This document shows positions 23,667 through 34,444 of a stretch of DNA of 64,000 nucleotides, piece after piece. The position numbers and the translations under genes were made by a program. Positions within the stretch are counted from its first letter, which is position 1. Every line of letters starts with the position of its first letter. Location of the stretch: assembly GCA_947311845.1 (NCBI GenBank), contig CAMZMU010000063.1, forward strand, positions 127,361,944-127,425,943, in the 5' to 3' direction. The DNA comes from Poa pratensis. Taxonomy: Eukaryota; Streptophyta; Magnoliopsida; Poales; Poaceae. Under the pieces are notes generated by a model. That model was not told the origin of the DNA. It saw only the letters and a list, made by a program, of their open reading frames with translations, and ran no database searches.

Positions 23667-24046
23667 GAGCACTAGTACAGAACGACACATCGGATACCCC
23701 TCTATGGCAACGACGAGAGTTAGGCGACGGAAAAATGAGCTCCGCGCGCTTTCGCGAGTGCGCGCGCGCGCTAGTCGGTTGATGGGCCCGACACAATGGT
23801 AACGGAGGCTGAAAAGATCTCCGTTGCTCATATCTAGGCAACGGAGCAAAGAATATCTCCGTTGCTGATATGACCACATCAGAAACGGAGATCGGTCTAT
23901 CTTCGTTTCCCATGTGAAGGCCCATTAAGCGGTGCCGGTATTAATATCTCCCACTCCAGTACTGTATCTCACTCTCACTCTCACAGTCTCACTCTCCCCA
24001 GTTCCTAACCCTAGCCGCACACGCTCTCCTCCTACTTCACCCATCG

Positions 24047-24613
24047 ATGGCGAACCCCTCCGGCGCCGACGGAAGTCAGGATGGAGCATCTTCCTCCTCC
24101 CACCCTCCGAGGCGCAGCCCGGATCTCCCCTACAACTGGTGCGAGATCCCCGGTGACTGCGGTCGCGAGTTCATTTGGAGCCGTCAAATCCCATCCGGAT
24201 CCACGGCGGCGGCGGCCAGCGACGCCCGGATCTCGTCCTGATCGTCCTCCTCGGACGATGAGGACGAGGATCTGGAGGTCGGTCTCCTCCTCTCTCGCGC
24301 CTCCTTTGAGCGCGAGCACGCCGAGGGTGTCATTCGGGCGTCTGCGATGCAGAGAGCTATCCGCATCTCCGCCGCCGAGCACGCGATAGAAGCCGCCGAG
24401 GAGGCGTTGTTCCAGACGCGGCTCCGGGCGGCCATAGACCGCTCTCTTCTCCCTGGCCAGGGCCCTGGGCCAGATGCGGCGGTGGCAGCGGTGGCGGCGG
24501 CGGAGGAGGAGGATGAGGAGGACGAGGACGCTCCGGTGTTCGAGCAGGATGACGTCTCCTCTGGCAGTGGCTCCGGCGCCGACGCCTGGGACGCAATCTG
24601 CGACGGAAAGTGA
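24047..24613 (+). pseudogene. Captured ORF in CACTA-2 with one in-frame stop (first copy)
   Basis: A continuous 189-codon frame starts ATGGCG in good context after a TC-rich leader (23960-24040). It is interrupted only by TGA at 24239-24241. Before the stop it encodes a Ser/Pro-rich piece (MANPSGADGSQDGASSSS...). After it come an acidic stretch, an Ala/Glu-rich helical region (AIRISAAEHAIEAAEEALF) and an acidic tail. I do not recognise the family. It is either a captured host exon or an element-encoded accessory ORF. The same TGA is in the other copy, so it is not a random sequencing error. Confidence 0.5.
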
Positions 24614-24639
24614 CCCCGCCTCGCCTAAGGTAATTGACC

Positions 24640-24870
24640 GCTATGTATTTGCTATGTTAGCTACTTATTTAGCTCGGTTTGCTCTGTTAGTTAGCTCTGT
24701 TCAGCTATGTATTTGCTATGTTAGCTACTTATTTAGCTCGGTTTGCTTTGTTTAGCTATGTATTTGCTATGTTAGCTAATTATTTAGCTCGGTTTGCTCT
24801 GTTAGTTAGCTCTGTTCAGCTATGTATTTGCTATGTTAGCTATTTATTTAGCTCCGTTTGCTCTGTTAGC
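24640..24870. repeat. Minisatellite CTATGTATTTGCTATGTTAG (first copy)
   Basis: Units of about 64 and 51 bp alternate, both starting GCTATGTATTTGCTATGTTA and ending in CTCTGTTC or CTTTGTTT. The order here is A-B-A. It lies just after the captured ORF in CACTA-2. The second copy of the block has two extra A-B dimers (36700-37160). Confidence 0.85.
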
Positions 24871-25443
24871 TGCTTATCCCACTACATTTTGCTTTGTTTA
24901 CTGCTTATTGGCTCTGTTTATTAGCTTTGTTTGCTGTTTTTAACAAAGAATATTCGTTGTGTCAAGAGCTTCGTGGATGCTTGGTGACGATGCTGCTGCC
25001 GTGAAGACCTAGGAGCGGGGCTCCATACACGGTGCCGTCACCGGGAGCAGTACATTTTGCGCAGCAGGATGATGATAGCAGATGTTCATCTGGCGGCCGT
25101 GAAGACATAGGAGCAGAGCTCCAGCCACGCGCACTGATGCTTTTTTGTAAAGCAGGGCGTACAGGAATACGGTGACGACCGGGCGGCCGTCTAGTCGCAT
25201 GGAGCGGGGCTCCATCGACGGCACAGCCCGTCACCGTGTTTTTTTTTTGCTTTCCTATAACCCTTATTAGAAACGGTGATTATCAAAACTCCGTGTCTAA
25301 TATTAAACATATCAGAAACGGTTTATCTCCTCCGTTGCCATTGAGATCTTCACATCAGTGACAGGGTCGGGGACACGGACCCTTTCTCCGTTGCCGATGG
25401 GGTTTTTGGCCCGTTTCCGATGTGCCGTTCTGTACTAGTGGAG

Positions 25444-26625
25444 GCATATCACAATTTATGTGATCCCCTTTGGTCATCAGGTCGCTACTCTTAAATAACA
25501 GATCCAAACTGCATAAAACTCGGTAGACAAGCATACATACATGTTTCCAATCACCATTTTTCACTGATTGACTTCCTAAACTGTACGCGCCTACCAAAAC
25601 TGTAGATGTCTGAACTGACAAAACCGGTTTCAAATCTAAGGAACAAGTTCACAAAAAAAAACGCGAGTTTAGCCATATTTGTGTTTCTTTCATCTCTATT
25701 TTTAGCAACAATTCAACTTACAAGGAATAATATCTATATTATTGAATCAGAGCTCTATGAGTTATCATGCTACCCTAACATTTGAAGATTTTTTCTGTGA
25801 AGGTATCAATTCGACAAAATGCTCTAATGCCATTCCATCCTTCCCTACATAATTATTTGTTTCCCCCTTTCTTTTCATTATTTTTCTACTGATGTGTGGG
25901 AAGTTATTGTTACCTATGGCATTGATCACATTCACTTTGGGTTGAGGCTCAAAATCAGCACCTAGTAAGTTTAGAAAAAATTTCATGCAACTGGCCGATT
26001 AAGAACATAAATTTACAAACCATTTGGTGCAGTCTTGTTCTCTAATGGGGTGATCTATGCAGACTAATTAAGAAACCATTTGGAGTAGTCAACATAATTG
26101 TTGCATAGCTAAATTTCACGGGTGAAGTTCTTCTTACTATCTGTACCAAGTAAGTTGGAATTATATATTTAATTCATGTATATTTATCATATTTTTTAAT
26201 CATATTCTCATAAAGTTCTTGGAATAAATATCCGCAACAACACACAGGGTAGCACCTTGTTTTCTCAATGGTATTCCTACTAGTTCAACAATAAGTTAAC
26301 TCAATTGATTACTTGTTTTATGGGAATATGCTGTAAATTTAGTTATTTTGGAATTAAAGGCTGAATAAATTATTATTTACATAGAATCATACTAATATTT
26401 GAATGGGAGACCGTAAACTTTAATTTGAGTTTTAACATGACATACCGACCCAACAACAACTCAATATAAGAGTATAATATCGGGATGATAAAATTCGACA
26501 ACATATCCATCCATAAGCAAACAATCCACAACCACCGGTACAAACGCCACAAACCTTTTATTTGGAAAAACAATACCCATGATTTTTTCATGGCATTGTC
26601 TTAAATAACTGAAGTACAATCATAG
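25444..26625. other. 3' flank of UGT, no supported gene
   Basis: AT-rich. A 73-codon minus frame (25986-25765) has no known domain. No transposon ends are recognised. Second-copy counterpart: 37736-38915. Confidence 0.5.
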
Positions 26626-26628
26626 ATA

Positions 26629-28174
26629 TTACAGGGTTGATATATAATCTATCAATTTATCTATGGCCAATAGAGACGAGCCACCACTTTCCAACGAAGA
26701 CACTAGTTTCTTCTTAAGTTCTTGTGCTTTTTCTTTCATCACCTTCCCCTCCTCCTCTATCATCATCTTCCGAACAGCCTTCTCAATCTTGTTTCTCTCT
26801 AACTCACCATCGATCCCAAACCCTGCACCCCACACCATCTCCACGTACCTTGTATTCATCATTTGATCTGCGAACTGAGGCCTGCAGATCATTGGAACAC
26901 CTTCACCGATACTCTCGAGCGTCGAGTTCCATCCGCTGTGGGTCCAGAACGCACCCACTGCAGGGTGGGCCAGCACCTCCTGCTGGGGCGCCCACTGGAC
27001 AACCTTGCCCCTAGCCTCCAGGGCGAGACGAAACCCGTCCGGCAGATCGGGTCCCTCCAATCCCTTCACCATATCCCGTCGGACGACCCATAGGAAAGGC
27101 TGCTTACTGTTAGCCAAACCCCATGCGACCTCCGAGAGCTCGCCGGAGTCCATGGTAGCCAGGCTCCCGAAGCTCACGTACAACACGGACCCGGTTGCCT
27201 GCGTGTCCAGCCACTCGATGCAGCTTCGGTCCTCCCGTAGCAGGCTGCTCCCGGTGCTCCGGGCGGAGAGCTTGTGGAGCGGGCCGGTTGCGAGCACTAC
27301 GGGGATGTCTAGCTCGCCGCGGATCCTGTCAAGCTCGGCGGTCTCCAGGGCGTCAAATGTGTTGATCACGAGGCCGGAGGAGTTCCTGACTGTTTCAGTC
27401 GCTTTGGCCAGACATATGCGCACCATTTCGTGGTTGCTGCTGCTTGAGAGGAACAGGTCCATTACACGCAGAGGTGGCAGCTCCTTCACCAGCGTGTACA
27501 GCTGCGACTCTAAATCAAGCAGATATATGTAAATTTAACATATTGATGTAATCAATTGAGGGCCAAATAATTTGACGTCGAATGTTAGAACATGGATAGA
27601 AATCGGGTGCAGAACTGCACATCTCATTCTAATTAGGAAGAAATGTACATATATTGATTTTACTGACGACGGACGTACCTTTGGGAGGTAGATACCCATT
27701 TTGGTGGAGCATTGGATAGGCCAGGAAGCAGCTGAAGCAGGCCGCGCTGCCGGTGCGCAGCACCAACGTCGGGAGCCCGACCGCTGCGGCGGCCTTCTGC
27801 GCGGCGTTGAGGTTGGCGTCTATGAACATGCACGCGGCGGGCTCATCGGCGAGCACCGAAGCGAGGACGTCACGGACGGCCCCCGACGCCTCCATGGCGG
27901 CGTTCATGGCGAGCATAATGGAGAAGATGTTCCCCGACGCTGCGACGTCGGCGGGGATGCCGTCGGGCACATCGACGAACGTGAACTCCGGGTGGAGCGA
28001 AGGGTCCAGCGCGTTGAAGCGGGTGTGGAGGATGGTGATGGCGAGGCCGCGGCCATGGAGCACGTCGGCCAGCTGCAGCATCGGATTGATTGTGCCCTGG
28101 AACGCAAGAGGGAAAAGCAACACCCGGCGCGCATCTGGTCGCCGGCCGTCGCCACTGTGGACGGCACTGGCCAT
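26629..28174 (-). CDS. UDP-glycosyltransferase, UGT76/BX8-like (first copy)
   Basis: Two exons, 28174-27679 and 27509-26629, with a 169-bp GT-AG intron in phase 1, give 458 residues, the normal plant UGT length. The family moves a sugar from a UDP-sugar to small molecules such as benzoxazinoids or hormones in the cytosol. The N-terminal domain starts RRVLLFPLAFQGTINPMLQL. The C-terminal PSPG box (residues 338-381) runs from WAPQQEVLAH through HSGWNS to FADQ, with all key donor residues and a terminal Gln that suggests UDP-glucose. The acceptor-side Asp119 (MFIDANLN) is present, but the catalytic His expected in FQGH is Thr28 (codon ACA). Activity is therefore doubtful. N-terminal similarity suggests the BX8/UGT76 group, but substrate cannot be read from the sequence. 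Confidence 0.92.
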
Positions 28175-28251
28175 TTCGCTCTCGGGGCTCAGACTCTTAG
28201 CTCGAAGCGACTCTGATGAGCGGCAAGAATAATTTGCAGCCTTCCTCCTCT

Positions 28252-28260
28252 ATCATATAG
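28252..28260 (-). promoter_or_regulatory. Weak TATA-like box of UGT
   Basis: CTATATGA on the minus strand, about 80 bp upstream of the UGT ATG. This is the only TATA-like string nearby. Confidence 0.3.
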
Positions 28261-28609
28261 CCAAGGTGGTTAGGATGGCCGCGAATTCCGCGCTTAATTT
28301 AAAACTCATATTTGTGCATCCAATGCACTAGCCGCTGATTTGCTTAACTCCGTGGTCGTCTGGTGCAGTCAGTTTTCCCATGCGATACCACGTGCGGCAA
28401 GCATGGCAGGATCTCAAAATACGAGTTCACATGTGCCGTGTCTCCGCCCTGTCGCTAAGCCACTATTGGAAAATCAGATTTTGTTCATATTTTAGGGATC
28501 AAGTAGCTACCGCTGTCGCTCTAGGTTGGTGGTTGTGACATGCTATTTTGATTTTCAATCACACTCGTTATTTGTGATCCAAATTGTCTTATATGTATTC
28601 AAATTTGTA

Positions 28610-28701
28610 CTCCCTCTGATCCGGCATAAGTGTCGGAGGGATTGATCTGAGTAAATACAAATTCGTAGCTGCTCACGACACTCTTTTAGGATCGGAGGTA
28701 G
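28610..28701. mobile_element. Short Stowaway-like MITE (first copy)
   Basis: CTCCCTCTGATCC at the left and GGATCGGAGGTAG at the right are imperfect inverses, both flanked by TA. 92 bp. The counterpart is 40907-40998. Confidence 0.65.
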
Positions 28702-28714
28702 TATAAAGGTACGT

Positions 28715-29360
28715 GAGGAAACAGAGCGAGAGAGGCGATCTAAAAATACATCTAGGTTTCATTCCCTCGCCGGCGGTGCCACTGTTCTGCTCCGTCTCCG
28801 ATGGCCTCAGGGCCTTGGAGCGTGGCGGATCACGGCCTCTCGTCGGCGCGAGGTTTCCCGTCCTTTATTTAGGTTCTTCAGTGTCTTTTTCGAGATGGTG
28901 AGGCGGCGGCTACATTATAAAGCCAGAATAAGGTCCTCCCCATTCTATCCTCGCTTTGTTGGTGCGTCTAGCGCCAGCGGAAGGCGCGTGGAGGCGTGTG
29001 TCCGGCGGATCTCCCGGGATCCAGTCCGTTTTCGTATTCGTCCTTGTGGTTGCAGGTCTGGCCCTTCCGAATTTACGGTTGTCATCACTGGCGATTGTCA
29101 TCATTGGCGATGGTTACTGCTCTGGTGCATGCGCTGGTCCTTTGGGCCTTAGCACGACGACTTCCTGTCAGTCTATTACAACCAGCTCTACTACGACAAG
29201 CTTTACCCTCCTCCGATGAAGGAGGGGTGAGGACGACGGCGCGCCTTCGCTCGCTTCAGTGTTTGTAGTCGTCTCTAGGTGTTCCGAAGATCTATTTGTA
29301 ATTTTTATTACTTTTGGGATTCTTTGTACCGTTGTTGATGATCAGTAAACTGGTCGGCCT
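28715..29360 (+). mobile_element. Non-autonomous LINE-like retroposon (first copy)
   Basis: It begins with a leader like those of grass LINEs (GCGATCTAAAAATACATCTA, then GC-rich). It ends with a LINE-type 3' end (TTTGTAATTTTTATTACTTT ... TTGTTGATGATCAGTAAACT). No RT or endonuclease frame lies between, as if the 5' and 3' UTRs were fused. No target duplication was found, so the edges are approximate. Confidence 0.45.
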
Positions 29361-29428
29361 TTTCACAATTTTTTTTGCATACATAAGAGTCCTAAAATTC
29401 CAAAAATAGCAACCTCAAAAAGGAAGCA

Positions 29429-30714
29429 GACGGAACCGCTTTCGCAACCCGACCCCTTTCTTCCTCACGCGACCTGCGCCGCCCCCGCGGCGGCCGGGCC
29501 GCGCCGCCTCCCTCCGCTCCCAGCAGTCCTCTCTCTCCTCCCTCCCTCCGCCATCGACGGTGGGCTGCGCCGGCCCTTGGCTGGGCGGCGCCGGTGGCGG
29601 CGGAAACTCTCGCGGTTCACCTCCTGGTGTGTGGCGGCGCGGGGCAGCCCTGGATCTGGAGGTGTTGCTCCGTGGCGTTGGTCCGGCGCGGCGGCGGGGG
29701 CTCCCTAGTGCAGCGCCGGTGGTCTACGTGGTGGAGGCGCTCCCGTTGGTGGCAGAGGCGGCGGTGGTGGTGCTTCGGCTGTGCAGGCCCAGATCTGGGC
29801 CCTTTGGGCCCGATCTGGGTTAGGGCGGGCCTGCCTCATTTTGTCTCCGGTTGGTCTGGTGTGCGGCTCGTGATGGAGATGCCAGCGATGACGCCACCCC
29901 TGCTGTAGCGTGGCGGTGGGAGCTTCACGGGCCTGTCTAGGTCCGGCCGGGCCTATGGGCCGATCTTGAGGGTAGCGGCGGTGTGTCCCTGCTGCCGTGT
30001 CCGGTCGGCACCCGCCGATGCGGTGGAGGACGTCCTCCAGGTGGCTGCGCTGCTGCCGCCCTCCGGCTCCAATGGCTCCGTGTGCTCTTGTCGTGACGTC
30101 CGGTCGGCTACCGTCTATGGCGGTGGAGGTTGTTCCCTCCCGTGATACTGTCGGGCCTTGTCTATGGCTGCTTCGTCTCGGTCTGGCCAGCCTTGCTACG
30201 TTTGCCTTGGTGAGACGACGATGGTGACTTCAAGACCGTGGTGGCGTCTGTTGGTGGCTGGCAAGATGGGTGGAGCGCTATTGATTGTCCGGGACGTGGT
30301 TTTTTGGGGTCGGGAGAAATCCTGGTCGTTTGACACCGACACGGTGGCGCTTGAGGGTGTCACCTTCCTTCCTGAAGGGTGTCGGGTGTACCCCTTCCCC
30401 ACTCTTCGGAGCGTACCGGGGGAAACCTAGGACCTGTCCGGGCAGCAGTGTCGTCGTCGTCGCTTTCCTTCTTGGAGGTGCTACTTGGTACGCGGCGAAT
30501 CAAAGTGTGCTAGGTGCATGGTGGGACTTCTCCAGAGAGGACGTAGCGGTTGCGAGTCTTTTTCGTTTTCGTTGATCCGCCGATGTCGGCTTTATTTTCT
30601 CTTCTTATTCTCTTTCTTTTTTTTGGGCGTGACTGTGCTGTTTGCCCCAGCAGTGATCTTGTTGTTGTATCGTCTGGTTGTTATATTAATATAGCGGGGC
30701 GAAAGCCTATTTCT
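29429..30714 (+). mobile_element. Non-autonomous retroposon with target duplication (first copy)
   Basis: GC-rich leader-like DNA passes into a LINE-type tail (AATATAGCGGGGCGAAAGCC). The flanks TCAAAAAGGAAGCA (29415-29428) and TCAAAAAGGAAAGCA (30715-30729) look like a 14-15 bp target duplication with one indel. Internal ORFs (up to 104 codons) show no RT, endonuclease or gag motif. I infer an RT-lacking derivative mobilised by a LINE. Confidence 0.6.
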
Positions 30715-31226
30715 TCAAAAAGGAAAGCATTTATGGTTGGTACAGCTCAATGTAAGAAAATCGGATAGAAAAAACTGAAACAACATGTCGGCCTCACGCC
30801 TCCGTCCTAATTTGAGCCTAGCGATTTCACCTTACTAACGGGCCCTTAGCCCAATAATCCTACAACTCTCCACCGCTGGATCTAAACTGCTGCTCTAAGG
30901 CCTTCCACAGCGTTGCGTTTTGGCGGTGCCAAATTCAGTTTTGGGCATCGGTAGCCGGTGCCCTCACGTTGTGAGCCCGGTGCCACAAAAAAATTCCAGG
31001 GAATCGGAGCAGCAAGGTGCTCCGATGCCTCAACTCCTTGGCTAATAAAATATTTTTCAAGAACATGCAAGACATGCATGTCATGACATTAAGGAAGAAG
31101 AAGTTGTTACATCATACAATGCAGCAAAAGCTGCCCGCGGTCGATCTCTAGACTACTCCTCTCGTCTCTCCGCATCCTGCCTAGCTACCGCCCAAGTCTG
31201 AACTTCAGACTTTATTTTGAGCACTA

Positions 31227-32984
31227 TTACATCTTCAGAAGTGAAAATACCATCAAAATGTCTACTGTTTCTCTCCAACAAAAAGCTCTACTGCAAGCAA
31301 TGGCTATAGTAGCCAAGTTCTTCCTACGCGCTCTTGGTTGACAGCCAGCGAGCTGGCTCCACCATGAATTAAGCTCACTGTCCAGCTGTGGCACAAACTG
31401 CTGGAAACCCGCCTCTGAGAGAATTCTATACCAGATCATCCTTGTGCTAGGGCACTGTACGAGCAGGTGATCCAAGGTTTCGGCATGCTGATCACAAAAC
31501 AAACACTTGCTTGGGCCCTGCATTCCTCTGGCCGCTAGGCGGACCCCTGTCCAGCATCGATTTTGGAGTGCTAGCCACATGAACATCTTCTCCTTTAGCG
31601 GAGCCGCACTGCTCCAAATCAACTCTGCGTAGTTCGATTGCTGCGTTCCCAGGAAGAAGCCCTGGTAGGCAGACCGAGCCGAGTACTGGCCATTGCTAGA
31701 TAGCAGCCAGCGAAAGCGATCCGGCTCTGTTGTCAACGCAGGTACCGCTTGTATTTCTGTCCATAGCTGAACAAACTGTACAATGGCCGGCACTGTTAGC
31801 AGTCCACGAATATTGTTGATCCAATTTCCTTCCACGAGTGCTTGATCCACTGTCATGAGCAGGGCACTTTGTGGTGCAACGAAGGGGAGAATGTCTGGTG
31901 CAATTTCCTTAACACTTCTTCCATTAATCCATCGATCGCGCCAGAAAAGAGTTAGTTGGCCATTGCCAACGGTACATTCTGTTGCAGCGAGGAACATCGC
32001 TTCCGCATGGTCCGAGAGCTTGAACTGCAAACCACTCCATGCCCTCAAAGGTCCGACCTTCTCCAGCCAACGCCATCTGATCCGCAAGGCGTCATTTAGT
32101 TTCTGTAGGTTATGTACCCCTAGTCCCCCCAGGGCTTTCGGCATACAGACCTGTTCCCAAGCAACCTTGCAATGGCCACCTCGACAGTCTTCTGAACCTT
32201 TCCAAAAGAAGCGACGACATATTTTGTTTATGGTCCTTATTACCCACGGAGGCAGATCGAGGGAGAGCATATGGTATATGGAAATCATTGTCAGGACAGA
32301 TATGACCAATACTAGGCGTCCACCTTCAGTGAGCAGTGCTGTGCGCCAGGTGGACAGCCGTCGGGCCAGTTCATCGAGCAGCGGTTGCCAATCTATTTTC
32401 CTGAGTGATTTAGGGGACAGGGGCAATCCCAAATACTTGCAAGGAAAGGAGGCAACTTGACAAGGGAAAGCCGGTCTTATTGCTGTAATAAGAGCCTCCT
32501 CACATCGGACATGCAGGATGGCACTCTAGCCATATTTGTAACCAATCCAGAAGCATCACCAAAGCACTTCAGCAAAGCATGTGCAGCGTTGAGTTCTTCT
32601 TCACAAGGTCTAATGAACATAGCAACGTCATCAGCATAAATGGAGATACGGTGCCTGATTCCCCATCTGTTAAGTGATTCAAAGATCCCAGCGTTCTCAG
32701 CTTTGCCAAAGACCACGGTCAGGACATCCATGATCAGAATGAAAAACTGTGGTGACGCTGGATCCCCCTGACGGAGACCTCGTGCATGGAAGATTTGTTC
32801 CCCTGGGAAGCCATTGATCAACACTTTTGTGTTAGCCGTGGCAAGACTGATCACAACCCAGGAACAAAACCGCGGTCCAAACCCTCTGCGCTGTAGAACT
32901 TCTAGCAGAAAAGTCCACGACAACGAATCGAAAGCCCTTGCGATGTCCATCTTAAGAAGCAGCGTAGGGGTGTTGCGTCGATGA
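31227..32984 (-). mobile_element. LINE ORF2 fragment, cut by the gap (first copy)
   Basis: The minus frame 32950-32477 carries the reverse transcriptase core (GLRQGDPASPQFFI and ISIYADDVAMFI, with the catalytic ADD). The frame 32432-31227 carries the RT thumb/connection and a zf-RVT region (CLFCDQHAETLDHLLVQCPS). A one-base difference near 32526 separates the two frames here. The second copy is continuous at this point. The 5' part is lost at the N gap. The endonuclease domain is absent. Confidence 0.88.
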
Positions 32985-32997
32985 NNNNNNNNNNNNN
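32985..32997. other. 13-N assembly gap
   Basis: Exactly thirteen N lie between a LINE fragment and the interior of a hAT MITE. The sequence right of the gap repeats the sequence from 20933. A fixed 13-N spacer is what optical-map hybrid scaffolding inserts when two contigs overlap and the gap size is negative. Confidence 0.97.
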
Positions 32998-33383
32998 TAT
33001 CCGATGATTATAATCCGAATAATCGATTTTCTATCCGAAATATCTAAACTTCTATAGTGAGTTGTGGAGTTTTATATCCGTTGAACAACACCTCACTTGC
33101 ATGGTCGTTGTACAGACTATATAGTACAACTTCGTTAGGTTATTAAGTTCTTAAGTTATTATTTTTGGTTCTGTGGGTTCATGATGTACATTGGTGTACC
33201 GATCCGATTAATTATATTTCCACCCTGAATCCGCTCCATTTTTGTTCCGAATCTGTGATCATATATATCCGCCACCGAATCCACAACCGTTAATTATCCG
33301 ATCCGATCCGAATCCAAGAAAAAAGGTTGTAAAGGATACGGTAGAGGCAAAATCCGATCCGATCCGATCCATTTACACCCCTA
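32998..33383. mobile_element. hAT MITE, right part only (second copy)
   Basis: Matches 20933-21315 and ends TTTACACCCCTA followed by TATACTCC. The left part is missing because the contig begins inside the element. Confidence 0.8.
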
Positions 33384-33640
33384 TATACTCCCATCACACT
33401 CATGAAGGTGCTTTATTGATACTATTATCTTGTTATTACACGTACAAGCACAGCAGGCAGCGTATGGACCCGCACACGAGCTCTTGTCATCCGACCTTCT
33501 ATATATCATCAGCGTTGATCGGATCATCGGAAGGCAGGAGACACCGGCTATGTTTTTTGCAGTGTACTGTAGAGAGACATCTCTCTGCACATAATACGTA
33601 TGCTCCGTGCGGATGGACCACGCATGGCTGGCTGGGTGGC

Positions 33641-34371
33641 TCAGTAGTATGGCTGGATCTTCCAGCGCTGGTTGTCGCCCTCCACCACTTCCAGAGCACG
33701 ACCTCGGTGCCGTCGCGGACGCCGCCATGGTACTTGTCGCCGTTGAGGGCGTCGAAGTTGAGGTAGATGTTGTTCACCATGCGCACGCAACGGAACCCGT
33801 TGCCCACGTCCCGGCTCTCCGTCCACAGCACAGACTCGTCCAGGAAGTCAGGGTTGTATGGCACAAGCTGAACCTGCAGTTTGAATGTTTGATTACGTTC
33901 AGCTACATAGACTTTTTATACTGTTATGATCATGCATGTTTTTCACGATGATTCTACCAGCAGCTTGTTCTGAAAACACAAAGTAGTTAATTAAGATGAG
34001 TAGCAGAGACGACTTACATGGTGGGACTGTCCAAGGGAGTGCTTGATGGCCTGCCCAGTGGCCTTATTCACCAGGGCGAAGGCAGGGTACCCCTCCTCAT
34101 CCTTGATGCTGGTGCTCCATCTCATGTCCTTGATCCAGTGCTGGCACTCGTCCTTGGGGTTGGCCGGCGCGAGCACGACCTTGCCGTTCCTGACGGACAT
34201 GGCGAAGTTGGGGTTGGCGCGGCAGTACACCTTCACCGTGGGCTGCGGAGGCAGCGTACGGCCGCCGCAGTTGCCCTCGATGTTCACCTGGGACATGCCA
34301 TACGGCACCGGCGGCGCGTACCCCGGCGTCGCCATCCCGTACCCACCGAACCTCTGACGGTAGTAGTCCAT
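33641..34371 (-). CDS. EUL/R40-type lectin, single domain (second copy, frame break)
   Basis: Exons 34371-34018 and 33873-33641. Here the exon-1/exon-2 junction is in frame (118 codons, ...GQSHH, joined to VQLVPYNPD), unlike the first copy. One base is missing in exon 2 just after EVVLWKW (about 33680-33690, CCCTCCACC against CCCTCGCACC), which shifts the last ~15 residues. The domain content matches the first copy: a Gly/Tyr-rich tail and one EUL trefoil. Each copy is intact where the other is broken, so a single functional gene of about 195 residues is the simplest reading. The TATA box is at 34438-34444 and the poly(A) signal at 33412-33417. Confidence 0.85.
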
Positions 34372-34437
34372 GGCAAGCTGCTCGATCGATCGATCACTCC
34401 TGCTGCTCTGCACATTCCATGGCGACGGGGCGGGGGA

Positions 34438-34444
34438 TTTTATA
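34438..34444 (-). promoter_or_regulatory. TATA box of the small lectin gene (second copy)
   Basis: Same CTATAAAATC string as at 22371, 67 bp upstream of the ATG at 34371. Confidence 0.65.

Larger units (their letters stand above)
23670..25440. mobile_element. CACTA element 2 (first copy), 1.77 kb
   Basis: The left end CACTAGTACAGAACGACACA and right end TGCCGTTCTGTACTAGTG are inverted, with the target duplication GAG at 23667-23669 and 25441-25443. Subterminal zones carry repeated CTCCGTTGC and GAAACGGAG words in both orientations. Three imperfect copies of a GAAGAC-TAGGAGC-GGCTCCA-like motif lie at about 24995-25215. There is no transposase. The interior carries one gene-like ORF (24047-24613) and a minisatellite (24640-24870). 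Confidence 0.92.
20933..32984. repeat. 12-kb direct repeat, first copy (ends at N gap)
   Basis: This block matches 32998-45276 in the same order and orientation: hAT end, lectin, CACTA-2, UGT, Stowaway, two retroposons, LINE. Its right edge is the 13-N gap and its left edge corresponds to the first base after the gap. The copies differ by sparse substitutions, single-base indels and a minisatellite length change of about 230 bp. Most likely this is an unmerged contig overlap rather than a biological duplication. Confidence 0.95.

Noticed and set aside
25765..25986. 73-codon minus ORF near CACTA-2
   Set aside because: No recognised family. Presence in both blocks is not independent evidence because the blocks are probably the same locus.
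27005..28232. Long plus-strand ORFs (175, 171 and 159 codons) opposite the UGT
   Set aside because: Antisense shadows of GC-rich UGT exons. The minus frame has PSPG and correct splicing.
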